Shown here: positions 17,559 to 26,268 of the stretch, one piece after another
How positions within the stretch are numbered: position 1 is the first letter of the stretch
Layout of the letters: every line of letters begins with the position of its first letter
Source of the DNA: Lactobacillus kitasatonis DSM 16761 = JCM 1039
Lineage (GTDB): Bacteria; Bacillota; Bacilli; Lactobacillales; Lactobacillaceae
Assembly: GCF_000615285.1 (NCBI RefSeq)
Contig: NZ_BALU01000009.1
Coordinates: 29,010-93,009 of the forward strand
Direction of reading: 5' to 3'
Length of the DNA stretch: 64,000 nucleotides
The notes under the pieces: generated by a model
Databases searched by the model: none
Told to the model about the DNA's origin: nothing
The model's input: the letters and a program-made list of their open reading frames with translations, nothing else
Position numbers and translations under genes: made by a program

Positions 17559-19784
17559 TTATTCATTAATTGCTTTTAATTCAAAAATCTTGGTATCAAA
17601 ATCTGTCTTTGCTTGAGACCAGTAGTCATCTTCGTGGCCCCTAAAGTCTTCAGTCAGCGGCAACCCAATATTCATTAATTCATCGCCGTAAAGCTTACGT
17701 TTGCCGTTAACTTCATAAAGTTGGTTAGGGTCAAGACCGGCTAGTTTCACGTGATAATAGCCGTGATTTGGCTCGCTTAAACCGTAGAAGTAGCAGACTA
17801 CCGCATGCTTTTTATCTTTTGAGTTAACTTCCCAAGCGCCGTGATTTGGATTGCTTGGTTCTAGACGATAGAAGTCGCCTTTGAAAATTAAATCGTGGAA
17901 ATGACGGAGTTGTTTAGTTCCTTTTTTAAGTTCTTCTTTTTCATCAGGACTTAACTTAGTTAAATCAAATTCATAGCCATAGGTACCAAATATAGCGATA
18001 TTGACTCGTGAATGAAGGGGAGTGACACGGCCTGTTTGATGGTTAGGTACGATCGAAACGTGGCTACCCATTATAGCTGGCGGATAAACATATGAGGTAC
18101 CGGTTTGAATTTGCCAGCGTTCGTATGCATCCGTGTCGTCGCTAGTCCAAGCTTGTGGGGCGTAATAGAACATGGCCAGATCATAACGACCACCACCACC
18201 GGCACAAGATTCAAACAAAATGTCAGGATATTTTTCCGTCAACATTTGGTAAAGGTGGTAAACACCTAAAATGTAGCGGTGGAAGACTTCGCCTTGTTCC
18301 TCTTTAGGTAGGTAGTTTGAATATGGCTCGGTAATATTTCTATTCATATCCCACTTAATGTAGTCAGGATGAATTTTATCGATAATCTTACTCATCTTTT
18401 TAAACAAGAAGTTAACAGCGACAGGGTTGGCAAAGTCGACTAAGTATTGGTTGCGACCTTGAGAAAGGTGCTTTTTATTATTGCCGAGTAGCCAGCTGTT
18501 GTGACCTTTATAAAGATCTGTGTCTTTGGATAAAGCTTCTGGTTCAAACCAAAGGCCGAATTTCATATCTAAATCATGAATTCTATTAACCAAATGATCT
18601 AAGCCATCTGGCAATTTGTCTTTATCAACTTCCCAGTCACCCATTGAGCCTGAATCGGTTGTTCTGTGACCAAACCAGCCGTCGTCTAAGACGAAGAGAT
18701 CACAGCCGATGTCTTTGGCTTCTTTAGCTAATTTAACTAGCTTTTCCTCGTTAAAATCGTAGTAGGTGGCTTCCCAGTTATTGATTAAGACAGGACGCTT
18801 AGGATTTTGCCAATGCTTTTCAATGATGTGGTCACGAATTAAATCATGGTAATTATGACTTAAGCCGTTGAAGCCTTTGTCTGAAAAGCTCACTACTGCT
18901 TGTGGCGTAACAAAGTTAGACATTGGTTCAAGAATCCAATCAAAGTCAGCATCGTTGATTCCCGTCATCATTCTGGTTGTGCCGTAGGTGTTAACATCGA
19001 TAGTTTCTTGGTGATTGCCAGAATACATCAAGGTTATGCCGATGACGTTACCAAGATTTTGTGTCGTATTTTTATCAGCCAAAGCGATAAAAGGATCATG
19101 AATATGTCCGGTTGCTCCGCGGACCGAGCCGATTTCTTGGATGCCCGGTCTAAGTGGGGTGCGGTTAACATGACGTTCGCGGGCCCAAGCACCGTTTAAG
19201 GTGACTAGATCATAATTTGAAGTAGGCAGATCTAAGCTGGCACTTTTTGCCGATAAGATATGATAGGCATTTTTACCAGGATTAAAGAATTCGGCGTTTC
19301 TAACGATGATGTCAATATCAGGGAAGATGGTGTAGTTAAGTTTCAGCTCTAAATCGCTATATTGATCTTTGAGCAAAATTACCAATGTTGCCGCATCGTC
19401 TGCGTAGCGCACATGTGGCATATCCTTATAGAAAGGTGTTCCATCTAAAACTTGATAGCTATCATATTGAAAATTGCTGATCTTGTCGCCGTCTTCGTAT
19501 TTGATTTCGAAGGCAGGCTTTCTAAAATCGGTTGAACCATAGGTGGGGTATTCTTGTCTTCTGTGTTCTAGGGATGCAATTCCCGTATTAGGGAAGATTT
19601 GACAGCCAGAACCTGGTTCGTATTCATCTAAGTTATGTAAATCATCTCTAACGTGAACAGCTTTACCAAAGTAAACAGATTCAAGCTGCTTGATCTTAGG
19701 CATAACCTTCATGATGTAAGAGATGTGACCATTAGTTAGATGAAATTCTAATTTATCTTGATTGATGTAAATTAAATTATTCAA
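17559..19784 (-). CDS. melA: GH36 alpha-galactosidase
   Basis: 741 aa. Hydrolyses terminal alpha-1,6-galactose from melibiose or raffinose-family sugars in the cytosol (no signal peptide). The nucleophile Asp is in YIKWDMNRNIT and the acid/base Asp in WTSDDTDAYERW; the GH36 FVLDDGWFG and ESCAGGGGRYD segments are intact. I start at TTG 19784, because AAGGAG sits 8 nt upstream. The open frame reaches back to 19808, but there the Shine-Dalgarno would be inside the gene. TTGAATAA overlaps the esterase stop by 8 bp, so the two are translationally coupled. It is transcribed with the esterase and msmK. Confidence 0.93.
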   Translation of the reverse strand: MNNLIYINQDKLEFHLTNGHISYIMKVMPKIKQLESVYFGKAVHVRDDLHNLDEYEPGSGCQIFPNTGIASLEHRRQEYPTYGSTDFRKPAFEIKYEDGDKISNFQYDSYQVLDGTPFYKDMPHVRYADDAATLVILLKDQYSDLELKLNYTIFPDIDIIVRNAEFFNPGKNAYHILSAKSASLDLPTSNYDLVTLNGAWARERHVNRTPLRPGIQEIGSVRGATGHIHDPFIALADKNTTQNLGNVIGITLMYSGNHQETIDVNTYGTTRMMTGINDADFDWILEPMSNFVTPQAVVSFSDKGFNGLSHNYHDLIRDHIIEKHWQNPKRPVLINNWEATYYDFNEEKLVKLAKEAKDIGCDLFVLDDGWFGHRTTDSGSMGDWEVDKDKLPDGLDHLVNRIHDLDMKFGLWFEPEALSKDTDLYKGHNSWLLGNNKKHLSQGRNQYLVDFANPVAVNFLFKKMSKIIDKIHPDYIKWDMNRNITEPYSNYLPKEEQGEVFHRYILGVYHLYQMLTEKYPDILFESCAGGGGRYDLAMFYYAPQAWTSDDTDAYERWQIQTGTSYVYPPAIMGSHVSIVPNHQTGRVTPLHSRVNIAIFGTYGYEFDLTKLSPDEKEELKKGTKQLRHFHDLIFKGDFYRLEPSNPNHGAWEVNSKDKKHAVVCYFYGLSEPNHGYYHVKLAGLDPNQLYEVNGKRKLYGDELMNIGLPLTEDFRGHEDDYWSQAKTDFDTKIFELKAINE

Positions 19785-20721
19785 TGAAAAAACTCCTTGT
19801 TTCATCACCTAAGTGAGGGAGATATTCATGGCCGTATTCAGGTTCGACGTAAAGTTTCTTTTTCGATTTGATCCTGTTATAGGCGGCCATTTGTGTGTCA
19901 GGTGGTACAAGCTGATCGCTGCCACCAATCTCCCAAATCACTTTGGCTTTAATATTTTCTGCTAGATATTTAATATCAATATAATCAAGCAAGTTGAAGA
20001 AGTCATCTTCTTTTTGATGAAGGGGATCACGGTACTTGAACCAGTAGCTCAATTCGCTAAAGGCTGTATTTGGTCCATATTGATATGCTTTCCGATAATC
20101 TGATAAGAATGGATATGCGACTTGAACTTTGTAAATTTCGGGTACTAAGCCAGCACAAGCGATTGATAAACCGCCACCTTGTGAAGCACCTTGCGCAAAA
20201 ATCTTCTTTTCATCAACATGATCCATTGACATTAAGATATGTGCTGCTTGGTAGGTATCTAGAAATACTCTATAGTAGTAAAGCTTTTCGGGATCCCATT
20301 CTTCAACGCCTCGAATGATCAAGCCGTTTAAAATATCACCTTTAACAGCAACATTGTCTTCGGATAAACCGCCTTGACCACGACAATCAAGTGCCAATGA
20401 AACAAATCCTTCAGCAGCCCAGCCAACTTTATCTTGGAAATCGCCGCTGTCGCAGTGATAGCCGTGGAAAAGTAATACGCCAGGATGTTTTCCTTCTATT
20501 TTCTTAGGAACAACTAGTTGAGCATGAACACGAGCTCCGCTAATTCCTGTGAAATATAAATGATAGAAGTTAGCAACGTGAGAAGGAAGATCAACTTGTT
20601 TTAATTCATAAGAAGTACCTAATTTATCTACTTCTTTTTTACCTTTATTCCAAAATTCGTCAAAGTCATCAGGCTTTTGGCCTAATCCTAAGTAGTTTGT
20701 AAAATTGTTTACGTTTACCAA
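19777..20721 (-). CDS. CE7 acetyl xylan esterase / cephalosporin C deacetylase
   Basis: 314 aa alpha/beta hydrolase. HGYH (oxyanion side), LDCRGQGG, the nucleophile elbow AQGASQGGGLS, the Asp in IGGSDQLVPPD and the His in YGHEYLPH make up the CE7 set. Members remove acetyl groups from xylo-oligosaccharides and other sugars, in the cytoplasm. I start at TTG 20721 (LVNVNNFTNYLG), 7 nt after CGGAGG; the frame is open to 20760 but without a usable site. It heads the operon with melA and msmK, and its promoter carries a cre. The pairing with an alpha-galactosidase suggests acetylated galactosyl oligosaccharides as substrate (inference). Confidence 0.88.
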   Translation of the reverse strand: MVNVNNFTNYLGLGQKPDDFDEFWNKGKKEVDKLGTSYELKQVDLPSHVANFYHLYFTGISGARVHAQLVVPKKIEGKHPGVLLFHGYHCDSGDFQDKVGWAAEGFVSLALDCRGQGGLSEDNVAVKGDILNGLIIRGVEEWDPEKLYYYRVFLDTYQAAHILMSMDHVDEKKIFAQGASQGGGLSIACAGLVPEIYKVQVAYPFLSDYRKAYQYGPNTAFSELSYWFKYRDPLHQKEDDFFNLLDYIDIKYLAENIKAKVIWEIGGSDQLVPPDTQMAAYNRIKSKKKLYVEPEYGHEYLPHLGDETRSFFIE

Positions 20722-20767
20722 AACAATCCTCCGTAGTATGTAAAAATAATTGTTTATCACTTTTATT

Positions 20768-20817
20768 TGTATTCGCTTACAGAAGCTAATATATTGCTAC
20801 ATAATGCGGTTTGTCAA
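20768..20817 (-). promoter_or_regulatory. Promoter and cre of the esterase-melA-msmK operon
   Basis: Minus strand: TTGACA (20817-20812), 18 bp, TATATT (20793-20788), then a cre-like TGTAAGCGAATACA (20781-20768) at the expected start site. CcpA binding would block initiation. Confidence 0.7.
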
Positions 20818-20839
20818 GAAATAATTTAAATATTCCGTA

Positions 20840-20860
20840 TGTAAACATTTTACGTTTACA
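20840..20860. promoter_or_regulatory. Inverted repeat, candidate operator between the divergent msm arms
   Basis: TGTAAAC and GTTTACA half-sites separated by 7 nt. It lies between the two divergent promoters. LacI-family regulators bind such palindromes, and the candidate protein is encoded at 26264-27295. Confidence 0.5.
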
Positions 20861-20866
20861 AAGATT

Positions 20867-20924
20867 TTGCATTTTAAAAACTCGGTGCTATATTAAAACC
20901 GTAATCAATTTGAAAGCGCTTTTA
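20867..20924 (+). promoter_or_regulatory. msmE promoter and cre
   Basis: TTGCAT (20867-20872), 16 bp, TATATT (20889-20894) with TGC in front, then TGAAAGCGCTTTTA (20911-20924), a near-consensus cre about 10 nt after the expected start site. Confidence 0.7.
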
Positions 20925-20971
20925 AAAGAGTGCGGAGAGAATTATTCTAGTAGAATCGAGGATTTTTAGAT

Positions 20972-22276
20972 ATGGATAAGGGTAAATTTAAAGCAGCTCT
21001 TAAATGTGCTGCAGGATTCGCAGCTATAACTGCTTTTGCTGTTGGATTAACTGGTTGTGGTAAGTCCAGCAATAAACAAACCATTACTTTTATCAACCAA
21101 AGAACTGACTTAAAACAAGACGGTACTTGGGATAAATATATAAAGGAATTCCAAAAGAGTCACCCAAACATTGAAGTTAAAGTTCAAGCTTTGAATGACT
21201 ACGCAACTAATATGAAGACTCGTATGAATTCCAGCAACTACGGTGATGTCTTTATGCTTCCTGACTCAGTAAACGCTAAAGACTACTCACACTTTGTAGA
21301 ACCACTTGGTAAAGTAAACAAGTTGGAAAAGAAATACTACGGTATGACTGCAAAACAATATAAGGGTACTGTTTACGGTATGCCTTCAATGATCAATGCC
21401 AACGGTGTAGTTGCTAATATGGAAGTATTTAGAAAAGCCGGTTACAAGATTTTCCCTAAGACTCCTAAGACATTCATCGCAGCTTTAAAGGCAATTAAGG
21501 CTAAGGAAAAGGGCGTAACTCCTTTGTACACTAACTACCACTCAGGATTCGCACTAAGTAACTGGGATAGTCAAACAGTTGGTGTAACTGGTAACCCTAA
21601 CTACTTAAACGAAATGATGAAGATGAAGAATCCATTCGCACCTGGTAAACCAATGAACAGTGTTTACAACATTCTTTACACTGCATGTAAGGATAAATTG
21701 GTTGAAGGCGACCCAACTACTTCTGACTGGGAACAATCAAAGCAAGACATGGCCGACAACAAGATTGGTGTTATGGTTTTAGGTTCATGGGCATTGGAAC
21801 AAATCCAAGCTAAGAGCAAGGCTGCTAAGAAGAACATTCAATATGAAGCATTCCCAATGACTGCTAAGAACGGTAAGCAATACGTTTCAATCGGTGCTGA
21901 CTACTCATTGGCTGTTTCAAAGCACAGTAAGAACAAGAAAGCCGCTAAAGAATTCGTTGACTGGTTCGTAAACAAGTCAAGCTACGCAAGAGACAACGGT
22001 GCTATTCCTACTCTGAAGAGTGCTAAATGGCCAGCAGCTATGCAATCATTAAAGGCAGCAGGTGTAGGTATCTTGCAAAACACTCCAGCTCCTAAGGGCG
22101 AAGAAGACTTGCTTCAAAGAGTTAACAACGATGCCGAAATTGGATTCCAAACTACTGAAGATTACAAGCAAAAGATTGTTGATGCTGGTGTAGGTAACAA
22201 CAAGGAAAGCTTTGCAGCCATCATGAATGAAATGAACAGAAAATGGAACAAAGCTGTCGACAAGGAAGTTAAGTAG
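20972..22276 (+). CDS. msmE: Sugar ABC transporter substrate-binding lipoprotein
   Basis: 434 aa. Signal peptide with lipobox LTGC (Cys29), then a two-lobe extracellular solute-binding protein of family 1 (ITFINQRTDLKQDGTWDKYI at the start of the mature domain; many Trp and Tyr residues that could stack on sugars). It captures oligosaccharides for MsmFG/MsmK. Highly biased codons (AAC, GAC, TTC) suggest strong expression. First gene of the plus-strand arm, with the promoter and cre described above. The exact sugar cannot be read; the divergent alpha-galactosidase favours raffinose-type or melibiose. Confidence 0.92.
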   Translation: MDKGKFKAALKCAAGFAAITAFAVGLTGCGKSSNKQTITFINQRTDLKQDGTWDKYIKEFQKSHPNIEVKVQALNDYATNMKTRMNSSNYGDVFMLPDSVNAKDYSHFVEPLGKVNKLEKKYYGMTAKQYKGTVYGMPSMINANGVVANMEVFRKAGYKIFPKTPKTFIAALKAIKAKEKGVTPLYTNYHSGFALSNWDSQTVGVTGNPNYLNEMMKMKNPFAPGKPMNSVYNILYTACKDKLVEGDPTTSDWEQSKQDMADNKIGVMVLGSWALEQIQAKSKAAKKNIQYEAFPMTAKNGKQYVSIGADYSLAVSKHSKNKKAAKEFVDWFVNKSSYARDNGAIPTLKSAKWPAAMQSLKAAGVGILQNTPAPKGEEDLLQRVNNDAEIGFQTTEDYKQKIVDAGVGNNKESFAAIMNEMNRKWNKAVDKEVK

Positions 22277-22338
22277 TTGCTGTTTAACAATGCTGGAATC
22301 TTCAGATAGATCCCAGCATTTTAGTTAGGAGAATTTTT

Positions 22339-23229
22339 ATGCAAAGCGCGATAGAAAAATTCAAAACGAATTATCGTTTGCAGAGAAGAATTATTGTAGT
22401 TCTCTTTACTATTGTTCCGGTTGCATTGCTATTGGTATTCTCGTATTTGCCTTTGGTAAAGATGATTCAATACAGTTTTACCGACTGGGACGGAATTAGT
22501 GCAAACAGTCATTTCGTAGGTCTGCAAAACTATAAGACCGTTTTAACTAATCCACAATATATCCAAGTATTTAAGGTAAGTTTGTACTACTTTGCAGTTG
22601 CCATCTTGCAACTTGCTTTAGCAATGCTTCTAGCGGTAGTTCTTTCTTACAAGGTTAAGTTCCCTAATTTATGGAAGGGATTAGTCTTCTTCCCATACTT
22701 AGTTAACGGTGTTGCCATTGGTTTCATTTTCCTTTACTTCTACAAGCAAAATGGTACTTTGGACACGATTCTTAACTTCTTCCACTTGGACAGCTGGATT
22801 AAGTTGTGGCTAGGTAACCGTAGTACTAACAACTGGGCTATTGCCATGACTTCACTTTGGAGATATACAGGTTACAACTTCCTCTTATTCTTCGGTGCAA
22901 TTCAATCAGTTGATCCGGAAATCTATGAAGCTGCCGACATGGATGGTGCCAACAAGTGGCAACAATTTAGATACATCATGTTTCCAGCTATTAGAGAAAT
23001 TTTCTTAGTAAACGTTATCTTGAGTGTAAGTGGATGTTTAAGCGCATTCGATACACCATATATTATGACTAACGGTGCCAACGGTACTTCAACATTCGTT
23101 ATCCAAACTATCAACACGGCCTTCAAGTTCAACAAACTTGGACTTGCCTCTGCGATGGCGATTGTCTTGTTGATTATCATTATTATCGTTACTGTCATTC
23201 AACGTTTGGCCACTAGAGAGAAGGACTAA
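22339..23229 (+). CDS. msmF: Sugar ABC transporter permease (MsmF/UgpA type)
   Basis: 296 aa, six membrane helices. The EAA loop that docks MsmK is visible as EIYEAADMDGANKWQQFRYI. One of two different permease subunits, partnered by the gene 3 bp downstream. TTAGGAGAA precedes ATG 22339. The msmE-msmF gap is 62 bp and contains a weak imperfect hairpin (TGCTGGAAT...ATCCCAGCA), which could lower downstream expression relative to the binding protein, a common arrangement. Confidence 0.92.
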   Translation: MQSAIEKFKTNYRLQRRIIVVLFTIVPVALLLVFSYLPLVKMIQYSFTDWDGISANSHFVGLQNYKTVLTNPQYIQVFKVSLYYFAVAILQLALAMLLAVVLSYKVKFPNLWKGLVFFPYLVNGVAIGFIFLYFYKQNGTLDTILNFFHLDSWIKLWLGNRSTNNWAIAMTSLWRYTGYNFLLFFGAIQSVDPEIYEAADMDGANKWQQFRYIMFPAIREIFLVNVILSVSGCLSAFDTPYIMTNGANGTSTFVIQTINTAFKFNKLGLASAMAIVLLIIIIIVTVIQRLATREKD

Positions 23230-23232
23230 TTT

Positions 23233-24138
23233 ATGAATCAGAACGAAAATAGACGGGAGAAGGAGATCGCTGCTCAAGCGGTTGACGAGATACCTGTAAA
23301 CAAGCATAAACATTACACAGCAGGTCAGATCTTCTGGAAAGTATTGAAATATGCCTTTCTGATCTTGGTCAGTCTGTGTACCTTGATCCCAATTGTTGTG
23401 GTAGTTTTGGGTTCATTTAAGACCCAAGCCGAATTCTTGCATGGTAATGTCTTTGCTTTACCAAAGTCATGGAGTTTTGAAAACTATAAAACCGCATTTA
23501 TTGACGGTGGGATGCTAGAAGGTTTCCGCAACACTGGTTTCATTTTGATCGTCTCAATGCTAGGTAAAATCTTCTTTGGTGCGATGTTTGCCTACGCTGT
23601 TAACAGATTCGACTTTAAGTTGAAGAAGCCAATCATGACCTTGTTCTTACTCGCAATGCTTATTCCAGCTATTGCCAGTCAGGTTGCTACATTCCAAATC
23701 ATTAACGGAATGGGCTTGTTCGACACTATCTGGTCCGTAATTTTGCTGAACTTGGGTACAGACGCAATGTCTATCTACATTTTCTTGCAATACTTACGTG
23801 AAATCCCATATTCATTGGATGAAGCAGCACTGCTTGAAGGTGCAACTTACTTCCAAATCTTTAGAAAAGTTATTATGCCGTTGTTAAAAGCACCTATTGT
23901 AACCATCATTATTATTTCAGGTGTTGGTATTTACAACGACTTCTACAATCCATTACTGTACATGCCTGATGATAGTTTGAAAGTTATTTCAACTGCACTT
24001 TATGCCTTCAAGGGCCCTTACGGAACTAACTGGCCTGTAATTTTGGCAGGTGTTATCATCGTTATGCTTCCAATTTTGATCTTGTTCTTGACTTGTCAAA
24101 AGTACATTTACAACGGTGTATCAGGTGCTGTTAAGTAG
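23233..24138 (+). CDS. msmG: Sugar ABC transporter permease (MsmG/UgpE type)
   Basis: 301 aa. A hydrophilic N-terminus of about 35 residues is followed by six helices. EAA loop: LDEAALLEGATYFQIFRKV. It forms the membrane channel with MsmF. ATG 23233 follows the msmF stop by 3 bp, so the two are translationally linked. C-terminus YIYNGVSGAVK is typical of the MalG/MsmG family. Confidence 0.92.
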   Translation: MNQNENRREKEIAAQAVDEIPVNKHKHYTAGQIFWKVLKYAFLILVSLCTLIPIVVVVLGSFKTQAEFLHGNVFALPKSWSFENYKTAFIDGGMLEGFRNTGFILIVSMLGKIFFGAMFAYAVNRFDFKLKKPIMTLFLLAMLIPAIASQVATFQIINGMGLFDTIWSVILLNLGTDAMSIYIFLQYLREIPYSLDEAALLEGATYFQIFRKVIMPLLKAPIVTIIIISGVGIYNDFYNPLLYMPDDSLKVISTALYAFKGPYGTNWPVILAGVIIVMLPILILFLTCQKYIYNGVSGAVK

Positions 24139-24168
24139 TAAATAAATTAATAGAAATGATGATTAATT

Positions 24169-24765
24169 GTGCGTAGTAAAGTAATTAGAGTTGTAGAGTA
24201 TTTCTACATGTGCGTAATGATGTCGGTTAAATTCTGGTGGCTGATTATTAGAAACTTCGTTATTTGTGGCATAGCCGCCGGTATTCATGGGGTAATGGCT
24301 TATTTCGCCAGTCCAAAAGAAGAAAAAGATCTGCATCAAAAAGTAAATAGCGATGTTCATTTTAAGTTAAACAACGTCCAGTTCCTATCAGCAGCCGTAA
24401 TGCTTTTGCTTTCCTTATGCTGGACAGCAGGAATCTTACTAAGAAGAACGCCCAACATGGTCTTGAGTGCAGCGTTTTGGATCTTAGCTATCTGGTCGAT
24501 CTTGGTTTTAACTTATTTGACAGAGCTTGGCATTGTTGCGACAGTGAACGAATTTAATGATGATAAAAAATACTATTTACGCGGCATTGTCTTGTTCATT
24601 CGTTGTCCGCAACTAACTTTAACTACCATGGTATTATGGGTGGTAACTGGTTTACTAATCGCCAAACAACCAGTCATTGGTGTCTTGGTGATGCCGGGAT
24701 TATTAATGGCAGTAGTCAGCAGCATGTATAAGAAACTGGAAAAGCAACAGTTATTGCCTAACTAA
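24169..24765 (+). CDS. YesL-family (DUF624) membrane protein
   Basis: 198 aa with about five hydrophobic helices, matching the YesL family that commonly sits beside oligosaccharide ABC transporters in Firmicutes. The molecular role is unknown; a helper of the transporter is often assumed. It starts at GTG 24169, 30 bp after msmG, with only a weak ribosome-binding site (GAAATGATGA). It lies between msmG and the GH1 gene in the same direction, clearly part of the operon. Confidence 0.75.
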   Translation: MRSKVIRVVEYFYMCVMMSVKFWWLIIRNFVICGIAAGIHGVMAYFASPKEEKDLHQKVNSDVHFKLNNVQFLSAAVMLLLSLCWTAGILLRRTPNMVLSAAFWILAIWSILVLTYLTELGIVATVNEFNDDKKYYLRGIVLFIRCPQLTLTTMVLWVVTGLLIAKQPVIGVLVMPGLLMAVVSSMYKKLEKQQLLPN

Positions 24766-24792
24766 TATGTGCAATTAATAGAAAGAGTACTT

Positions 24793-26181
24793 ATGATTAA
24801 ATTTCTTAAGAATTTTGCATGGGGTGCGGCAACTTCTGGACCGCAGTCCGAGGGATGCTTTAAGAAAAAGCACCAAAATGTCTTTGACTATTGGTACTCA
24901 ATCGATCCCAAAGCCTTTTACAATGGTGTAGGTCCTGACACTGCATCTAACTTTTATAATGATTACAAGTCAGACCTGAAATTAATGCGTGAAGCAGGGA
25001 TTAAGAACCTAAGAACTTCGATTCAATGGTCACGCTTAATTGATGACTTTGAAGAAGCAACGGTCAATCAAGATGCTGTCGACTTTTACAACAATGTGAT
25101 CGATGAAATGATCAAAGATGGTATTACACCTTATATCAATCTTTGCCACTTCGATATGCCGATTGAACTGCAAAAGAAATACGGCGGCTTTGAATCGAAG
25201 CATGTTACTGATCTTTATGCCAGATTCGCTGACAAATGCTTTGAACTATTTGGCGATCGCGTTCATCACTGGTTTACTTTCAATGAACCTAAGGTAATCT
25301 TGGATGGTGGTTACTTATACAAGTTCCACTACCCACTAAAGGTTGATGGTCCATTAGCAGTGCAAGTTGCCTATAACATCAACTTGGCCTCAGCTAAGGC
25401 AATTAAGAAATTCCATGAACGCTTTACTGATGGAAAAAACAAGGTCGGTATTATCTTGAACTTAACGCCTGCATATCCTGCTTCAGATAAAGAGGGCGAC
25501 TTAGCCGCTGCCCGTTTTGCTAACCTTTGGGACAACAATATGTTCCTTGATCCAGCCATCTTGGGCCATTATCCAAAAGACTTGGTGAAAATCTTAAAGT
25601 CTGATGGCGTCCTGTGGCAATCTACACCTGAAGAACTTCAATTAATCAAAGAAAACACTATTGATGAATTAGGCGTTAACTTCTATCATCCAGAAAGAGT
25701 GCAAGCTCCGCAAGTTTCTCCTAAGAGTCTGCAAGATTGGATGCCTAATATCTACTTTGATAACTATGAAATGCCTGGTCGCGTCATGAATGTTGATAAA
25801 GGCTGGGAAATTTATCCTAAGACTTTGTATGACATTGCCATCAATATTCGTGATAACTATGGCAATATCGATTGGTTTGTTTCTGAAAATGGGATGGGCG
25901 TCTCACGCGAAGAACGTTTCATCAAAGACGGTGTAGTGCAAGACGATTACCGTATCAAGTTTATTAAGGATCACTTAATCGAACTTCATAAGGGTATTGA
26001 AGCAGGATCGAACTGCCATGGCTACTTCGTTTGGACCGGTATTGATTGCTGGTCGTGGATGAATGCCTACCGTAATCGTTATGGTTTGATTCGTGACGAT
26101 ATTCATACTCAAATCAAAACAATTAAAAAGTCAGGTCACTGGTACCGCAAGCTGAGCGATAACAATGGCTTTGATGAATAA
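24793..26181 (+). CDS. GH1 family beta-glycosidase, specificity uncertain
   Basis: 462 aa TIM barrel. Acid/base Glu in TFNEP and nucleophile Glu in FVSENGMGV are intact; N-terminus FAWGAATSGPQSEG fits GH1. Cytosolic. Near the C-terminus CWSWMNAYRNRYGLI carries the Ser and Tyr of the 6-phospho-beta-glycosidase pocket (S-x6-K-x-Y) but Asn in place of Lys. A phospho-sugar role is therefore doubtful, and an ABC-imported, unphosphorylated sugar would fit the operon. I start at ATG 24793 after GAAAGAG; the upstream open frame to 24769 has no site. A terminator follows. Confidence 0.85.
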   Translation: MIKFLKNFAWGAATSGPQSEGCFKKKHQNVFDYWYSIDPKAFYNGVGPDTASNFYNDYKSDLKLMREAGIKNLRTSIQWSRLIDDFEEATVNQDAVDFYNNVIDEMIKDGITPYINLCHFDMPIELQKKYGGFESKHVTDLYARFADKCFELFGDRVHHWFTFNEPKVILDGGYLYKFHYPLKVDGPLAVQVAYNINLASAKAIKKFHERFTDGKNKVGIILNLTPAYPASDKEGDLAAARFANLWDNNMFLDPAILGHYPKDLVKILKSDGVLWQSTPEELQLIKENTIDELGVNFYHPERVQAPQVSPKSLQDWMPNIYFDNYEMPGRVMNVDKGWEIYPKTLYDIAINIRDNYGNIDWFVSENGMGVSREERFIKDGVVQDDYRIKFIKDHLIELHKGIEAGSNCHGYFVWTGIDCWSWMNAYRNRYGLIRDDIHTQIKTIKKSGHWYRKLSDNNGFDE

Positions 26182-26226
26182 TCTTTAACACTTAAATAAA
26201 TAATATTTTCTCTCCCTAGACAATAA

Positions 26227-26268
26227 AAAGAACGCTAGATTTAAATTAATCTAACGTTCTTTTTTAGT
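26227..26268. terminator. Bidirectional terminator between GH1 gene and msmR
   Basis: Stem AAAGAACGCTAGATT/AATCTAACGTTCTTT with one mismatch; T-runs on both strands. It abuts the msmR stop codon. Confidence 0.85.

Noticed and set aside
18900..19199. 99-codon plus-strand frame within melA
   Set aside because: Antisense shadow of the GH36 gene.
19785..19808. Longer melA start (GTG/ATG at 19808/19805)
   Set aside because: The AAGGAG site would be inside the gene; TTG 19784 is placed correctly and overlaps the esterase stop.
20701..20730. GTAAACGTAAAC near the esterase start as an operator
   Set aside because: It is the coding start of the esterase (VNVNN) and lies well inside the transcript; the palindrome at 20840-20860 is a better operator candidate.
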